Origin: Alisma plantago-aquatica
Lineage: Eukaryota > Streptophyta > Magnoliopsida > Alismatales > Alismataceae
Direction: 5' to 3'
Assembly: GCA_963693085.1 (NCBI GenBank)
Contig: OY856413.1
Location: forward strand, 747,146,556 to 747,210,555
DNA: 64,000 nt
Both the position numbers and the translations under genes were made by a program. Shown here piece by piece: positions 46,673-58,856 of this stretch (its first letter is position 1; each line of letters starts with the position of its first letter). The notes below the pieces were generated by a model. The model did not search any database, had not been told where the DNA came from, and saw only the letters and a program-made list of their open reading frames with translations.

Positions 46673-47981
46673 TCAATGAGCATCCCAAATGAAATTGGAA
46701 ATTATTTCACGTAATACATCACCCTCCCTTGCATCGGCTGGAGTTGTTTGTTGTAGCGAACTCAGGTCAACCCCATTGGTTGGGAAGGAAGATGTTGAAC
46801 TGTGTTCTGGGATTTCCTCCATCATAGTTTCACCATAATTCTGGCGACGTATAAAATTGTAGAGGATACAACAAGCCATTACGAGGTGACACTACGAATG
46901 TATAGGATATGTCGCCCTTTTTTTAAGGTAGGCAAACCTCCTCTTCAACACACCAAATGCTCTTTCTATAACATTATATAATTGAGTGTGACAACGGTTG
47001 AACATCTCTTTATTATTGTATGAATGTCTATTTCCTCGGTACTCAGATATATGGTAAGCTATGTTGTGATAAGGTGCAAGAAACTAATGAGTGTTGGCAT
47101 ACCCTACATCAACAAGGTAAAACTTTCTTGGTGGTACTTTGAAACCGCCTGTGGTTGTTGCTGCATGTAGGACCCTTTGGTCAGTTGTTGATCTCTCCCA
47201 CCCAGTCAGGACATATGTAAACTCCATTGAGAAGTCTACTACAACCATGGCATTCAGAGAGACATTCCCTTTTCTACTTGGTAACTATTTTACTTGTCGT
47301 GTTTCACCAAGACTAGGATGTGTGTCCCGTCAATTGCCCCCATGGCATTCTACAACACCAAAATCGGGTTTCAACATACAAAATAATTAAAATTTATTAT
47401 AAATTGTAGGGGATAACTATTTCCTTGAAGTAAGGATAGAACCTTGGGCTCTCCAATATACGACGATGTGTTGTTGTGGTTGTGATTTGCATGACAACAT
47501 AGTCACGACACAACACACACACCCTGTCCAATACTTCATTGAACTTTCTACTTATGGTCTCACTAGAGTGAATGTAGTCCTCAGCTAAAACATGATTTGT
47601 ATGGCCATGGCCAACCATATGTAGGAAGTAGCATATAACCTCAACTGATGAGATGCCTCTACTACTTCGTAACAAGCCACGACTCTCAAGCTTGTCCATG
47701 ACGGATATTATAGTATGTGGTCACATTCGGTATAGGTCATAAGCCCTCTATTCATGGCCGGTTACGATTTCTAGCACCTTTTGGCGGCAACTCCTAATAC
47801 TAACTGACCTAGGTATCGTAGGTGGTATGTCATCATCATCGGAAATGTTGTCCATGATGGAGTTTGCTATTGAGTCAGCTACTGCATCAGCAATGCAATT
47901 GGTTGGACCATACACGATATCCAAAATCTTTGTAATGAGATCGGTTATTTCTATATGATCACTAGCAGACATGATACCCAC
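46673..47981 (-). pseudogene. PIF/Harbinger DDE transposase
   Basis: Cuts and rejoins transposon ends through a D-D-E catalytic triad. The N-terminal part reads MDKLESRGLLRSSRGISSVE, then EVICYFLHMVGHGHTNHVLA and SRKFNEVLDRVC (47400-47699), the helical domain preceding the catalytic core, and ends ESPRFYPYFKE. A possible GT-AG intron (about 47344-47416) leads to AMGAIDGTHI (first D). NVSLNAMVVVDFSMEFTYVL, GWERSTTDQRVLHAA, KFYLVDVGYANTH (second D) and YNVIERAFGVLKRRFAYLKK (E) follow, then MACCILYNFIRRQ to the stop at 46673. Lesions: TAA after VKHDK, a frameshift near 47265, TAG in ANTH*FLAP, and a stop near 46890. The 47748-47981 segment may be its N-terminal extension. Paired with a Myb-like ORF upstream on the same strand. 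Confidence 0.88.
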
Positions 47982-48379
47982 AATTATAAGGATAACACCC
48001 TTGACATGATGCCTAAAATTAAAAGAATAACAACATGAACATAATATGAAAGATGTGACTAAAAAAACTACAGCAACATTAGATACAAATTAAATGGTAC
48101 GAGCAACAAATGTTTGTCTGGGAAGTAATTATTACAACAATAAGAGAATTAGTGATGATGTTCCCAAACACAGAAAACATAATGGCAAAAGAAATTTCTA
48201 GAGTTCTCAACCAAAACAAAATTGGAAAGCAAACCATAACCATCACCAACATCTACTTATTATGTTGAAGGGCCTCTATTATTCTCACTTGTGCCAGCAT
48301 CATTGGTTCCAGTATACCACACGGATGGAATACTTGATGTGTTGTTGAAGTTTGATGACGGGGATTGCAAAGCAAATGC

Positions 48380-49466
48380 CTACTGAGATGGCACAAAATA
48401 GGATGGCATTAAAGGTAGTGGTGTTGCACTACCACCTTGGGACCTTTCCCAAAGGTCTTGCAACCATATTGTTATTTTGTGTGGTGTATGTGTAAGGCTG
48501 AGGTAGATGTTGCGGTTTTTTGACTCCTTAATGGCATTCACAAGTGTTGTAAATATAGGGCTAGGGGCATCGGGGAAAGTGTCATAGAAATGTTGCAAAA
48601 ATGTTGTAAACTCTTCTTTTTCAATGGCTCTGGTGGCCACACATGTGCCTAACTCGTGTACCTTTGCATACACCTGTGTGAATTCAGATAACACCTCATT
48701 AGAAAGCACACATCGCTCTTGTGACATTGATGGTCACTTCCTATATCTGTGGATAGGAGGAGTCCTTCCCCCAACACCCTGGGAATTTGTTTCGCCTCCC
48801 CCAGTGTCACCCTTACTTTGCATCCCAAGTGCGCCTATGTACGGTTCCCCTACGGGGGTTTCTGTGTTCATGGGTGTATCAGACGCATCTAAGTCTACAA
48901 CAACTTCATCTTCGGAGGCAACATCGAATGGTATTTATCAATCCATAGAAGATAGTACATGGTGTCCTCTAGCAATGTTCCTCCCCACCATCAACTCAAT
49001 GTCGTAGTAGTGGGGAAAGGGTTGGTTAATCAACCTAGTAAGATCATTTTTTCCTAAGTATAAAAAAGTTTTTATTAGGAGATTTATATGTAAATGTAGG
49101 ACATTACTTTTGGGGTCAGGGTATGATTATTGTACATACCGTAAGGCTCTCCCTCCACTCAGGTGTGTCAGACATCTTGGGCTTATTCCTAGTCTCATCC
49201 CATCTGACACCACTCTTATTGGTGACAAGCTTCAATTTGGCATAGTCCTTCCTCAGGTTCTTCCACTGAGTTTTGACTTGCTCTAACAAACAGCCTGACC
49301 TCCCCATCCTATTTTACAAATCATGAAGTGTCTCCCTCGAAGCATCCCTAGTAAACTGGTCGTCAATACACCTGCATATGTCATACTGCCTCTGCAATGC
49401 TGAAACTAGAGCGTCATCAGACTCTCTTGACCATACAATATGGAACCTGGGGTCTGCGGAATACAT
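48380..49466 (-). pseudogene. Myb/SANT-like ORF1 of the Harbinger element
   Basis: Harbinger transposition usually needs a second, Myb-like protein that binds the ends and recruits the transposase. The ATG at 49466 gives MYSADPRFHIVWSRESDDAL, then VSALQRQYDICRCIDDQFTR, a stop, VKTQWKNLRKDYAKLKLVTN and KSGVRWDETRNKPKMSD with PEWRE, matching plant Myb/SANT-like domains (W-S-R-E start, Q-W-KNL-KDY centre, G-x-x-WD end). A donor gtatgt at 49139 ends exon 1. Exon 2 (from about 49060) reads LTRLINQPFPHYYDIELMVG, two stops, an acidic linker, and MSQERCVLSNEVLSEFTQVY to the stop at 48380. A frame mismatch at the splice and four stops mark it as dead. Confidence 0.8.
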
Positions 49467-49475
49467 ACTCACGTA

Positions 49476-52400
49476 GGTGTTGTAATATATAATGGTAGTG
49501 AGGGGTGTTTACAGTAATTTTAAATATATAACATGTATGTTTTTCAATAGGTACAACCCATGGAAATACAATAATCTAATTATTAATCTAGTTATTAAGC
49601 CGGCTAACTTAGGTGATTTGTAGCAATACACCCCAGTAAACTGAATTAAAAAACCATGCATTGACTGAACTGAAGGTTATGGTTGTAGTTGTACATTCAA
49701 ATATTACTGAAGTGAAGGTTTACAATGTGTCATCCCGTGGCGTAATGACCTAATAAGTGTAACACATGCATAACCTAATAATAAGATAACACACCTATAC
49801 AAGTGTGCAATGTTGATACCTTATGTTGATAATGATCTAATCATATGTAACTTGATCAAACTTAGATCAATGGTGTAATTAGGGTTTCATGATATAATCA
49901 TAACGTATAATTCTAATCGTCCATGTATGAAGAGCATTGACCCTAATACTATGGCATTTTATTTTTCCTGAATCTGCATGGATAAATAGGATAATTGGCT
50001 AATCGGTAGAACTAATACCAATACAATAATACGATTATTATTCCAGTTATCAAGCTGGCTAACTTGTACTGGCAATATTGTAACCTGGTTGTAAAGGCCA
50101 GCTGAACAAATTGTAGGGTCAAATATGACCTGCATTCCAATGAGTCAAAATACGACATAGATTTAGGAAATTCTAACCGGACATGTATTTACATATAGAG
50201 AATTATGTCAACAGCATGCATTTTGTGCTTCAATTGTGATAGAGGTCTCATTATTATGTTGCATACAAAAAGGTTATAGACTACAAAATTTGTATTTGCA
50301 ATGACACAATATGTATTCCTAGATTATATAATCTCTTGATCCAATTATCTAACCCTCCTGTTGAAATGCCATGGGACTGAGCTGGGATGTTAACATGGCA
50401 TTAAGAATACAGCATAAGAATGTAAAAAATATATTTTTAATATGAGCATTGAACCATATTCAACTCCTAAATCTGTACATTATCTTTTAAGATGAGTTTA
50501 GCACAACAAAGGGTCTTACACAACATTAACAATATATAGATAAAATAGCATCAAGAACATATTAGACTAATTGTATAATAAATTATTTACCTATACATCA
50601 ACATCTATCTAACTAGCAAATCGATACTGAATAACGCATTTACATTAACAATATTAGGATCATACCCAAATACAAATGAACCCTAGCAAAAACACTATTG
50701 ACTCTTTTATCAGTTAGCTCTAAAGATGAGACTCAATTTAGAAAGGTTATGCGGTACGAAATTTCCTTTATTATTGACTGATCATGGTTTTTGATGTCAA
50801 AATATAGCTACAAGGATAATAAGAAGATGTATAGGTACATTGTACCATGTGCCCTTATCATGATTGTCAAATTAATTAACATTTTCTTGATTGTCAAATT
50901 CATAACATGAATCTCAGACATAGAATCTCAAACATTTTCAAGTGTGTCACCAAACCATTTATTACCCAAATTCCAACTCAAATGAGTAGAAAGTCAATGA
51001 GAAAGGACTCAAGCATCCATCCCTTAAATGGATGAAACCACGCATCATATATATGAATGAAACCAACAAATACAATATTCATCATAAGTGAACCATAGGT
51101 ATAACTAACATAAGGAGATACATGCATGAAGGAAAATAACTTAGTACTTGACGTCAACATCACAGTCCCTTTATATATCAAACCACATGAAGAATTCATT
51201 GGTGTTACATTTTCAAAGTTCATCAACATAATTCATGGAAAAGTTGACATAGGGCCATGGAAAGAGCAAAGAGTACCATTTATAATTAAAATCATAAAAT
51301 TGGACACCATCAATGAAAATACATTGACACGCTATAAAAATATTTGAAAACTTGTAGGTTTAAAGGAATATATTAGCTTGTATAAACTTATATAAATGCT
51401 TGAATTGAACAAAGAAAAAAAATCATCAAATACTTTTTTTTATTAAAAAAGGCATATTTTTAGTGCACTTCCATTAAACAATACAACTTTCTTGTAAGGC
51501 ATTTAACCAACTTCTCAAAGGAAGGGTCCATTGGAGACATTCAAAGCAATGCTAAGAACTAAACCTATCTCGATGCGAGAGACCTCAATGTACAAATGCC
51601 AAGAGATAACCATGTTTCAAGTATTGTTCCCTTGCTTGATCAAAATCAAGTAGGTACATTGTGCCTTGTGCCCTTATCATGAGAATACAATGAGGTAAAA
51701 AGTGTTTCTAATGGACACAATATGATTAAAAAATTTAGTTGGTCAACGTTATATAATCTAAAAGAAAAAAGTAGTCATAGGAAACAAGTAGCTCAACAAC
51801 TAAATGTAGCCAATTGTAGGGACTCATACAGATGCATAAAAGCATCAATGCCATAATCAATTTTAATAAGAGGTGAAGAATACCTTAAAACGAGTAAATT
51901 ATATATTTGGAAAGAGCCCATCATAGTTATTAACATTACAAGAAAACATGGTTTGATTACATCAGCATGATTTACTCCTATGAATCATGTTCATTAGGGT
52001 TGGATGTTTCACTAGAGTCTATGTATCATTCCTCACAACATCGATTTTAGCATTCAAACAATGCATGCAATGTCATCACCAAACTACATCTTAATTATAT
52101 ATCATTCTTAATTGCGGGTGAAACATCACAACTATATAGATATTTTAGATATTAGAGTTCATGATATTAATAGGAAAATATAAGTTTTGAATAAGAGTAA
52201 TGACTAAATCATGAACTTGTCTATTTAAGTCATTTTTATGGAATATAGTAACTACTAGAGTAAAAGAGTGGTCATGGTTATATTTCATGATACAAGGCAT
52301 CGTGTTACTTCTTGTTGTTACAAATATAGTATGGATCATCATTGGATCACTATTAGCATATGATTAAAGATCTAGAATTAAAATTAAGAATAATGTATCA

Positions 52401-53577
52401 TGTTCCTTTTCACATCATAACTCACTAATCGAGAACAAGATCAATGAAGGTCAAATTTTGGTTCCCATAGTAGAAAATAGTATTGATCTATAGTTGCACT
52501 ATATCATGAAGTCGTTAATAGGCCAATTTTTGTTGAATATTTAAAAGGTATTCACAAAAATTCCATATTTTGCCATATTACATGTCAGGGAATCAAATTT
52601 AGAATTCAAGAGAGATGATGGTCGACATTAGGGGCACTCATTTTCATGTATGCATATGCTAGACCAAAATATGTGTTTGAGTCATAAACAACCATGATTG
52701 GGTATTAAATAACAATATCTAATTAAAAAGGATTTATAGTAAGCATTTTAGGCAAACCACTAGAATTATGAGTACTTTTAGATTTTGGGACTATTTTTAA
52801 TATAAAGATCTAAATTTTTGGATTTGTAGTATATAACATGCCGATATTTGGCAATTTGAGACATCTTTATCATTTAAGAAAGAGAAAAAATATTGGAAAA
52901 TTCGTGACAGGGGGGTAATATTACCTAACTAGAGGTGAGGGGGGGAATTAGTACTTACTACTCATTTATTGTACTAATTTGTAGGGAAAAAGCACAAATA
53001 CAGTGGATTCCATGACACAAAATGAACAATGAACCCAACACAAGGTAAAAGGAAAACAAATTTCCCCTGGACAGTGGGTTGTCAACGATTAGTTCTCGTT
53101 TATTATACTGATTTGTAGGGAAAATCAAAGATTATTAAGACAAGTACATGATCATATATATGTAACTCAAAATTGTTCCAATCTAGGAGAAATGATGTAG
53201 TTGCAGGATATGTATCGAACAATTATGACCATTAAGTTGCAGGATATGTAAATAACTCTCAAATGTAGCTCTGATTATGAATGTAAATAACCCACAAAAT
53301 TACAAAGTTGCAGGATATGTATCGATCAATTTATGTTCACCACATTTCAGAAATTTTTAGCCTTTTGCATGTATTTAAATTCTATACACCCTACAAACGG
53401 GATTGAAGAAAAGTTCAATTGGGGAATGGAATACTTGGAAGGGAGATTGAGAACAATCACGAACAAACCAGCATAGGAATGAGCAGCACGGATGAGCACA
53501 GTGAAAAATATTGCGTCGGTATAAAATGAGAAATAAGTATGTCATCAATATAAAAACGACGATATTATTCAAGATGA
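49476..53577. other. Non-coding, AT-rich 5' region of the Harbinger element
   Basis: No coding signature in 4.1 kb. A 32-bp block beginning taggtacattg recurs with two differences at 50832-50863 and 51651-51682. A gcaggatatgta motif occurs at about 53205, 53237 and 53311. Other short open frames (for example around 51126-51347) match nothing known. Confidence 0.5.
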
Positions 53578-53765
53578 CCCACCACTTCACAACTGGTCGA
53601 GAACGAGCAGCTGTTTCAGAATCGCCAGGATGAGCAACGCCTTTGGAATAGCAGGGATGACCACCACCTTCGGAATATCAGGGATGAGCAGCAGCTTCAG
53701 AGAACAACTGGTAGAGGATGCGAAGGTGGATGTGAAGGAGTTCGATGCACAATGCAATCAATATG
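53578..53765 (+). repeat. 27-bp tandem repeat, four units, open in frame
   Basis: Four units of 27 bases (53601-53627, 53628-53653, 53654-53680, 53681-53706) follow a pattern like gggatgagcagcagcttcag. Because 27 is a multiple of three, the frame from 53578 encodes 9-residue units: NEQLFQNRQ, DEQRLWNSR, DDHHLRNIR, DEQQLQRTT. The stretch is open to a stop near 53763 but has no ATG, and other frames are partly open too, so coding is unproven. Confidence 0.6.
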
Positions 53766-53929
53766 AAGCAAGACCGACACTCCTTGTCTTGGCTAGGGTT
53801 CCAAGTGTTCATCGACAAGATGGGATGATGACAACTGAAGGGGAGTCAATTGGATGGTGACAATAGATGATGGTCAGAAGGACAGGGCATGAGTTATCTT
53901 GCTTTTCGAAGATGTAGCCGCTCTAATAG

Positions 53930-54720
53930 TACCACATTGACTCACCACGCCTACGCCCATCTTGACGTATGCTGGCCTCCATCCGCGAGCTGCTCGAGGT
54001 AGCAGACCTTGGAATCGACCCTCGCTTTAACTCACGGACGCACAATGAGCCGGCAGTAGCAGGTAGAGGGAGAGGGGAGACTGTCGAAGATGAGGGGCCA
54101 GAGGGCGAGGGTGGACAGGAGGGTCGCGAGGGAGTCGGGGGTCGGGGGATCGGGGGGTCTAATCCGGACTGAGAAATCAAATCTCGCCTCTACCGGGATC
54201 GGGTTGGTCTGGATTACGGGATTGCGTTATCCCAAAACGGGGGTCGATTGGGGTTTCGAACCAAACACTATTTTTGTCCAACCCGTTCCGGGTTAAGCTG
54301 ACGTGTGTCACTACAAGACAGAGTGGAATATGGATGACATCGCGAACCAGGGGCATATCTTCGCCCTGCGAAAAACCCGTGCAGCCAACGTGTTCGCCGC
54401 CGAGAGTAGATGCCAGGCAACTTCAAGTGAACAACAGGGAACCATAAAAAATATGTCGCTTTGTGGCTTCAGCAGCTGAATACCAGGGCTTCTGGTGCTG
54501 ACACCCCCGTGATGTGAAGCAGCTGCAATGGCCACGACAAGCCCACCGCCGTTCCTGGCACCTACTGCAAACACAGAAGATCCATGGTTGGTGCACAAGA
54601 CAGGCGCCAGACTCTCCGGTGTCCATTTTCCTTGCGTTTCCAGCACCTAACTCCCGTCCGTCGACATTTTCCATGGCACAACAACGGTTACTGGATCCAT
54701 CTTGTGAGTAGCCCAAAATT
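53930..54720. other. GC-rich island at the Harbinger right end and beyond
   Basis: Much richer in G and C than the surroundings. Part 1 (53930-54269) holds a G-rich run at 54130-54157 and the proposed right terminus. Part 2 (54300-54720) carries overlapping open frames on both strands, including a short plus frame from the ATG at 54528 reading MATTSPPPFLAPTANTEDPW to a stop at 54648. It could be a 5' exon or promoter fragment of a gene. Not identified. Confidence 0.4.
54130..54157 (+). other. Potential G-quadruplex
   Basis: Four G-runs (3, 5, 5 and 6 bases) at 54130-54132, 54137-54141, 54144-54148 and 54152-54157, separated by loops of 4, 2 and 3 bases, fit the standard intramolecular quadruplex pattern. 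It lies about 110 bases inside the proposed transposon end. Confidence 0.6.
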
Positions 54721-55495
54721 GGGGACCGGAAATAAAGGCAAGGACGGGTAAGACTGCTTTTAATATGGGGTGAACAAATTATGATGATGGGGAAGGGGAC
54801 AACAGATAGTAATAGTGATAGAAAAATTGTTAAAATATATTTTTGATAACATGTATAGGATGATGAATTGGGATAGAAATGTAAAAAAAGAACTTTAAAA
54901 ATATCGTGTTTTACTTGGGGAGATTTATCATAAAAACATCAAACATTAGTAATAACCATATTTATTAAAAAGTGTTTTTGCATGTAAATAAATAAGTAAT
55001 GGAATCTTTGAAAGAGAGAAAAAATTCAACATAATTTACCTTGTTTTTCATAGGGATAAAAACTAACTAAATTTTTCCATAGATTTATCACTGAATATTT
55101 CTCTTTCTTTATCACCATAACAAACAAATATTTTTTTTTATTTCATCACCACTTCTTTCTTGATAATTCACCATATGACAAATCCAGCCTAAGAGACAAG
55201 AAGGAAGTTTACAAAGAAGTATGGGCAATTTTGCAATGAAAGGGAGGAGAAAAGAAAGGACAACTGTCATGACCAGTTTCAAACATATCACCATCACGAA
55301 CAACCTTGCTAGTTTCCATACATAGTAACTGAACATATTACCATCACAAGTAAATTACAAATTCCAATAAATTGTCTGGATAGTAATTAACATGATCACA
55401 TAGAAACGCTTCTTCTTCTTCAATTTTATTTTTAAAAAGGATAGTGGCTTGGATCGGAATTATTTTTATTTTCCATTGTTTCTCCACTTATCAAT
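54721..55495. other. AT-rich spacer, nothing recognised
   Basis: Short A and T runs, no coding signature or repeat boundary seen. Confidence 0.5.
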
Positions 55496-55923
55496 AGAGG
55501 TGAGTAAATGTCGTTCCGAGCTGTGAAATCGGATATGATTGTTCGATTCGGTCTGATCCGCTCCTGGACCCATTTAAGTTCGGTCTGTTCTTTAGTTTGG
55601 AATTTTTGAAAATTGGGTATGTGGTCCCATCTAGTCCAAAATCGGTCAAACCGTAGTCTGAACCGAAGACCGATTTATAAATAAAATATATATTTATATT
55701 TAAAATTAGATTGTAACAATCATAAACACATCACATATATATACACTAGTAATGTAAATTTGGAATCTATGTGATATAATTGTTAGAAATAATTAAGATT
55801 ATCTATTATTTACTATTACATAAGTTCTGATCCAAACTCGATCCGATCTAATTTTAAAACGGTCCGTCCAGTCCTACTTTTAAACGGTCTGGTATATGAT
55901 CTATATATTTATTACTCACCCCT
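55496..55923. mobile_element. hAT-like MITE
   Basis: Ends agaggtgagtaa and ttactcacccct are inverted repeats with one mismatch and resemble the aggggtgagcaa-type termini of plant hAT MITEs. The interior carries gg(t)tc(g/t)gt and cggtcc motifs near both ends, as is usual in such elements, around an AT-rich core. Length 428 bp, no coding capacity. A clear 8-bp target duplication was not found. Confidence 0.6.
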
Positions 55924-55997
55924 AATTACCGATGACCAGGCTAGTAAAAGAAAAACAGAAATACTAGGTGGACACTATTTTGGAACTCAAAACAAAA

Positions 55998-56087
55998 CCC
56001 CAAGAAATCTCCACCACATGTTACAAAGTATAACAAATAAAATATTATTTTTTATACCTTGTAACATGTGGTGGAGATTGCTTGGGG
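55998..56087. repeat. Strong inverted repeat (hairpin)
   Basis: Arms 55998-56031 and 56054-56087 are complementary over 34 bases with two mismatches (core atctccaccacatgttacaa) around a 22-base AT-rich loop. Looser pairing extends outward to about 55983 and 56104. It could be a small foldback MITE or a small-RNA-producing hairpin. Confidence 0.8.
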
Positions 56088-56104
56088 TTACGTTTTGGGT
56101 CCTC

Positions 56105-56353
56105 AAAGAAAATTGTCAAAGTAGGCGGGTGATCTCATCATACCAATACCTTCATGAACAATCTCATATACACTAGGGACCAACTTTAAGATTCGTTATT
56201 ACATAATGTACGTGCATACCTCTCCCCTAGGTCGCAAATTAATTGTATGGACTGATTTTGTATGCAGTTGTGTAGCTCTATCATTTGAAGTATGGAGTAG
56301 CAAATGTTACAATTAACCCGTGTCTAACCTTACTCCGGAGCATAGCATTTCAG
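56105..56353. other. Short spacer before the LINE tail
   Basis: Nothing recognisable; the sequence runs up to the poly-T that marks the 3' end of the minus-strand LINE. Confidence 0.5.
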
Positions 56354-58856
56354 TTTTTTTTTTATAAAAGTCCATGCATTAATAAAAAGAAAATAGGATA
56401 CAGAGCTTGCAAACACATGATGCCTGCAAGTTGAACTGAAGATAGAAAAGACCAACTGGTGTGATGAGGCCTCACAATTACAGGAACAACTAGAGATGAA
56501 AAAATAGCAGGGTGAAGTAGATCTAAATGTATTATTTGTGGGGGAGGCACCTCTTAAACATTGCCTCTAATCAAAGTGCTGAGAGTAGATTAAAATAAAA
56601 ACTGAGAAGAAAGCAAATAGCTTCATCAAGAACGGATCTTCAGAAATCTGTATTGTCTGCAATGATGTCCTCCCAAGAGTAGCATCCACCACCAGTTTGA
56701 TCTCCAAATAAATTCCCCGGATCAGCTTCAGTAGGAATCACCTGGGTTGAAGTAGAGCTTTGTCCTACAGAGTATTTTATATAGCTAATGCGTGGTTAAT
56801 ATCATTTATCAAGATTTGAACGTGTTTACGGTTGTTGTTGAATTTCCTATTATTTCTTTCATTCCAAATGGTCCAGAGGGTATAAATCATCAAATCCTTA
56901 GGACAAAAACTAGAGTGTTATGGAAGGGTGTTAATCTAGGTATAACCATTGGTTCAAGGATATTTTTAAGGTTTTCTAAAAGTGGGAAGAAAGATAGTAG
57001 AATGTGCATTGTAACTGAGCAGTTTGTGAAGAGATGGAGTGTAGTTTCTTCATCTTTTTTATAGAGATAACATCTCGTTGGTCCCTTGAAACCTTTGCGG
57101 GTGAGATTATGGTCAATGAGAATTTTATTGCTAGCGAGCAGCCAAAAGACAATTTTAAGTTTTTGTGGCCATTTTGTTTTCCAATAGTGTACCATGTTTG
57201 ATTTATGGCCTCTATAAGTGAGATGAGTATAAGCTGCTTTGTGAGTGTAATGTGGGCCCCAACTCTAGAAAATTTTATTATTGATGTTATATTCAAGTCC
57301 ATGAATGATCTCACCAATAGAATTGTTGTCAACTTGGTTATGAAGATATCTTTTGAGTGAGTTTTTCCTGGTACTGGTAAGGTATTTGAGTGCCTTGGCG
57401 ATGTTGATATTTTTCAGAGGAGGTGGGATTTGCATGTGCAGTCTAAGGTTTTTGATGGTGTTGTGATGGAATCATGGGTCCTCTCAAAAATTGATATTCT
57501 GGTGTGCATGTGGGGGTACTGATGAGGTTCTTAATTGTATCCAGGTTTTTGTTTATGCATTTCCAAAGATGGGAAGAGATGTTTTGTGAGGTTTTATGCC
57601 AAGGTGGTTTTTTTGGAAATATTTCTAAAGGATAAGTTTTTTCCAAATTTTGTTTGTGTTGTTTTTCAAGATGCAGATATTTTTTGTGATAAGACAGATT
57701 GCATGCATTTTGATGTTGATGATGTCCCATCCCCCATATTTGATAGGTGTTGTTATTGTACCCCAATTAACCAAATGGATATGTTTGTGGAGGGTATTTA
57801 ATGCATGGTTGTTCCATAGAAATTTTATTCTGATTTTGTCAATCATGTTGTGGGTTTTGGTGGGCAGAGGGATGCAGCTAAGAAAGTGAGTTGTGATGGG
57901 TGTTATAACGTTGTTGATGAGAGTAAGTCTGCTCGCTAGATTAAGAAAATTGTTTGTCTAGGGAGATCCAATTTGAATGGGTTATTGGGTGCCCAAGGTA
58001 GTTGAAGGGGAAATTCTCTATTTTGCATTTGAGAAGATCTATATATATGTACAAGATGTTTTGATGTGTGTTAACACCAATGATAGATGATATAGTGAGA
58101 TTTATTTTGATCCCCAAGATGTATGAGAAGAGCCCTATAATATGGATGGTGTTGATGATGGTGGTGTCGTCAGGCTTGATAAGGATGATGTTATCATCTA
58201 CAAATTGAATGATGTTTTCTTGACATTCATGTGAGGAGGCTATGAGGCCATGAGAGGTGGCAAGTTTAATCATGTTTGTGAGTAAAAATGTTACAATGAT
58301 GAAGAGATATGGGGAGAGGGGGTCACCTTGTCTAAGCCCATTTGTGTTGTGGAAAAAATCGAAAGGTGATCCATTGATAATGGTGGAGAAGTAGTTTGTG
58401 GAAATATAGGTGTGGATCCCATTGTTCCAAATTTTGGGGAAGCCATATCCAGCCATGGCTTTGATGATACAGTCCCAGTTTGTGTAGTCAAATGCTTTTT
58501 CAAATCTAGTTTGATAGCTAGAAGAGGTGTTTTGTTTTTATGACAGAGGTGCAGAGTTTCATTAACCATGATAAAGGCATCATGGATGCTTCTATTTTTT
58601 AGGAAGGCATTTTGGTTATGTGGGATGATGACGTCCATATGGGGTTTTATGCGGTTTGCAAGAACTTTTGCAAATATTTTATAAGAAGTGTTTATGAGAC
58701 TGATAGGTCTGAATTGTGAAATCTGGCACGGGTGAGTAACTTTTTTTATGAGAGCAATGTTGGTGTGGTTAAAGTGTTTGATGATGTTATGGGTATTTGT
58801 GTTGTGATGTATGTCTCTAAGGAGTTTCATAAAGTCTACATTGATGTGGATCTAAT
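56354..58856 (-). mobile_element. L1-type LINE, RT to poly(A) end
   Basis: Minus-strand non-LTR retrotransposon missing its 5' part (ORF1 and endonuclease). It ends in a run of ten T on the plus strand (56354-56363), the copied poly(A) tail, preceded on the element strand by a 3' untranslated region without coding sense. Its coding part is described separately. At 58857 the LINE frame meets the start of a long copia LTR, so the 5' portion probably lies beyond that element, outside this window. Confidence 0.85.
56890..58850 (-). pseudogene. LINE ORF2: reverse transcriptase and zf-RVT
   Basis: Reads INVDFMKLLRDIHHNTNTHN, then HPCQISQFRPISLINTSYKI, FAKVLANRIKPHMDVIIPHN, QNAFLKNRSIHDAFIMVNET and LLAIKLDLKK. 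A frameshift near 58500 leads to MAGYGFPKIWNN, FFHNTNGLRQGDPLSPYLFI and the catalytic FVDDNIILI (about 58180-58204), then FNYLGHPI. Downstream are the Trp-rich IRIKFLWNN and VNWGTITTPIKYGGWDIINI pieces. The C-terminal zf-RVT domain at 56890-57195 reads YWKTKWPQKLKIVFWLLASN with a Cys-poor HLFTNCSVTMHIL. RT motifs are in L1-clade order. Several stops and at least three frameshifts make it inactive. Confidence 0.88.

Larger units (their letters stand above)
41812..54269 (-). mobile_element. Probable large PIF/Harbinger transposon
   Basis: The minus strand carries a Myb/SANT-like ORF (48380-49466) and a PIF/Harbinger DDE transposase (46673-47981), the two genes of Pong-like elements. Candidate termini: left gcccttgtttggttcagg with ggattctgtaatctagactg 20 bases in; right, read inward, gtgtttggttcg with atcccgtaatccagacca further in (14 of 18 bases alike). 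No clear TTA/TAA duplication is visible, so the ends are tentative. At 12.5 kb it is about twice the usual size. It holds later insertions (SINE, RTE LINE), a tandem duplication and additional coding fragments. Confidence 0.5.

Noticed and set aside
51126..51347. 73-codon open frame
   Set aside because: AT-rich and unrecognised; consistent with chance.
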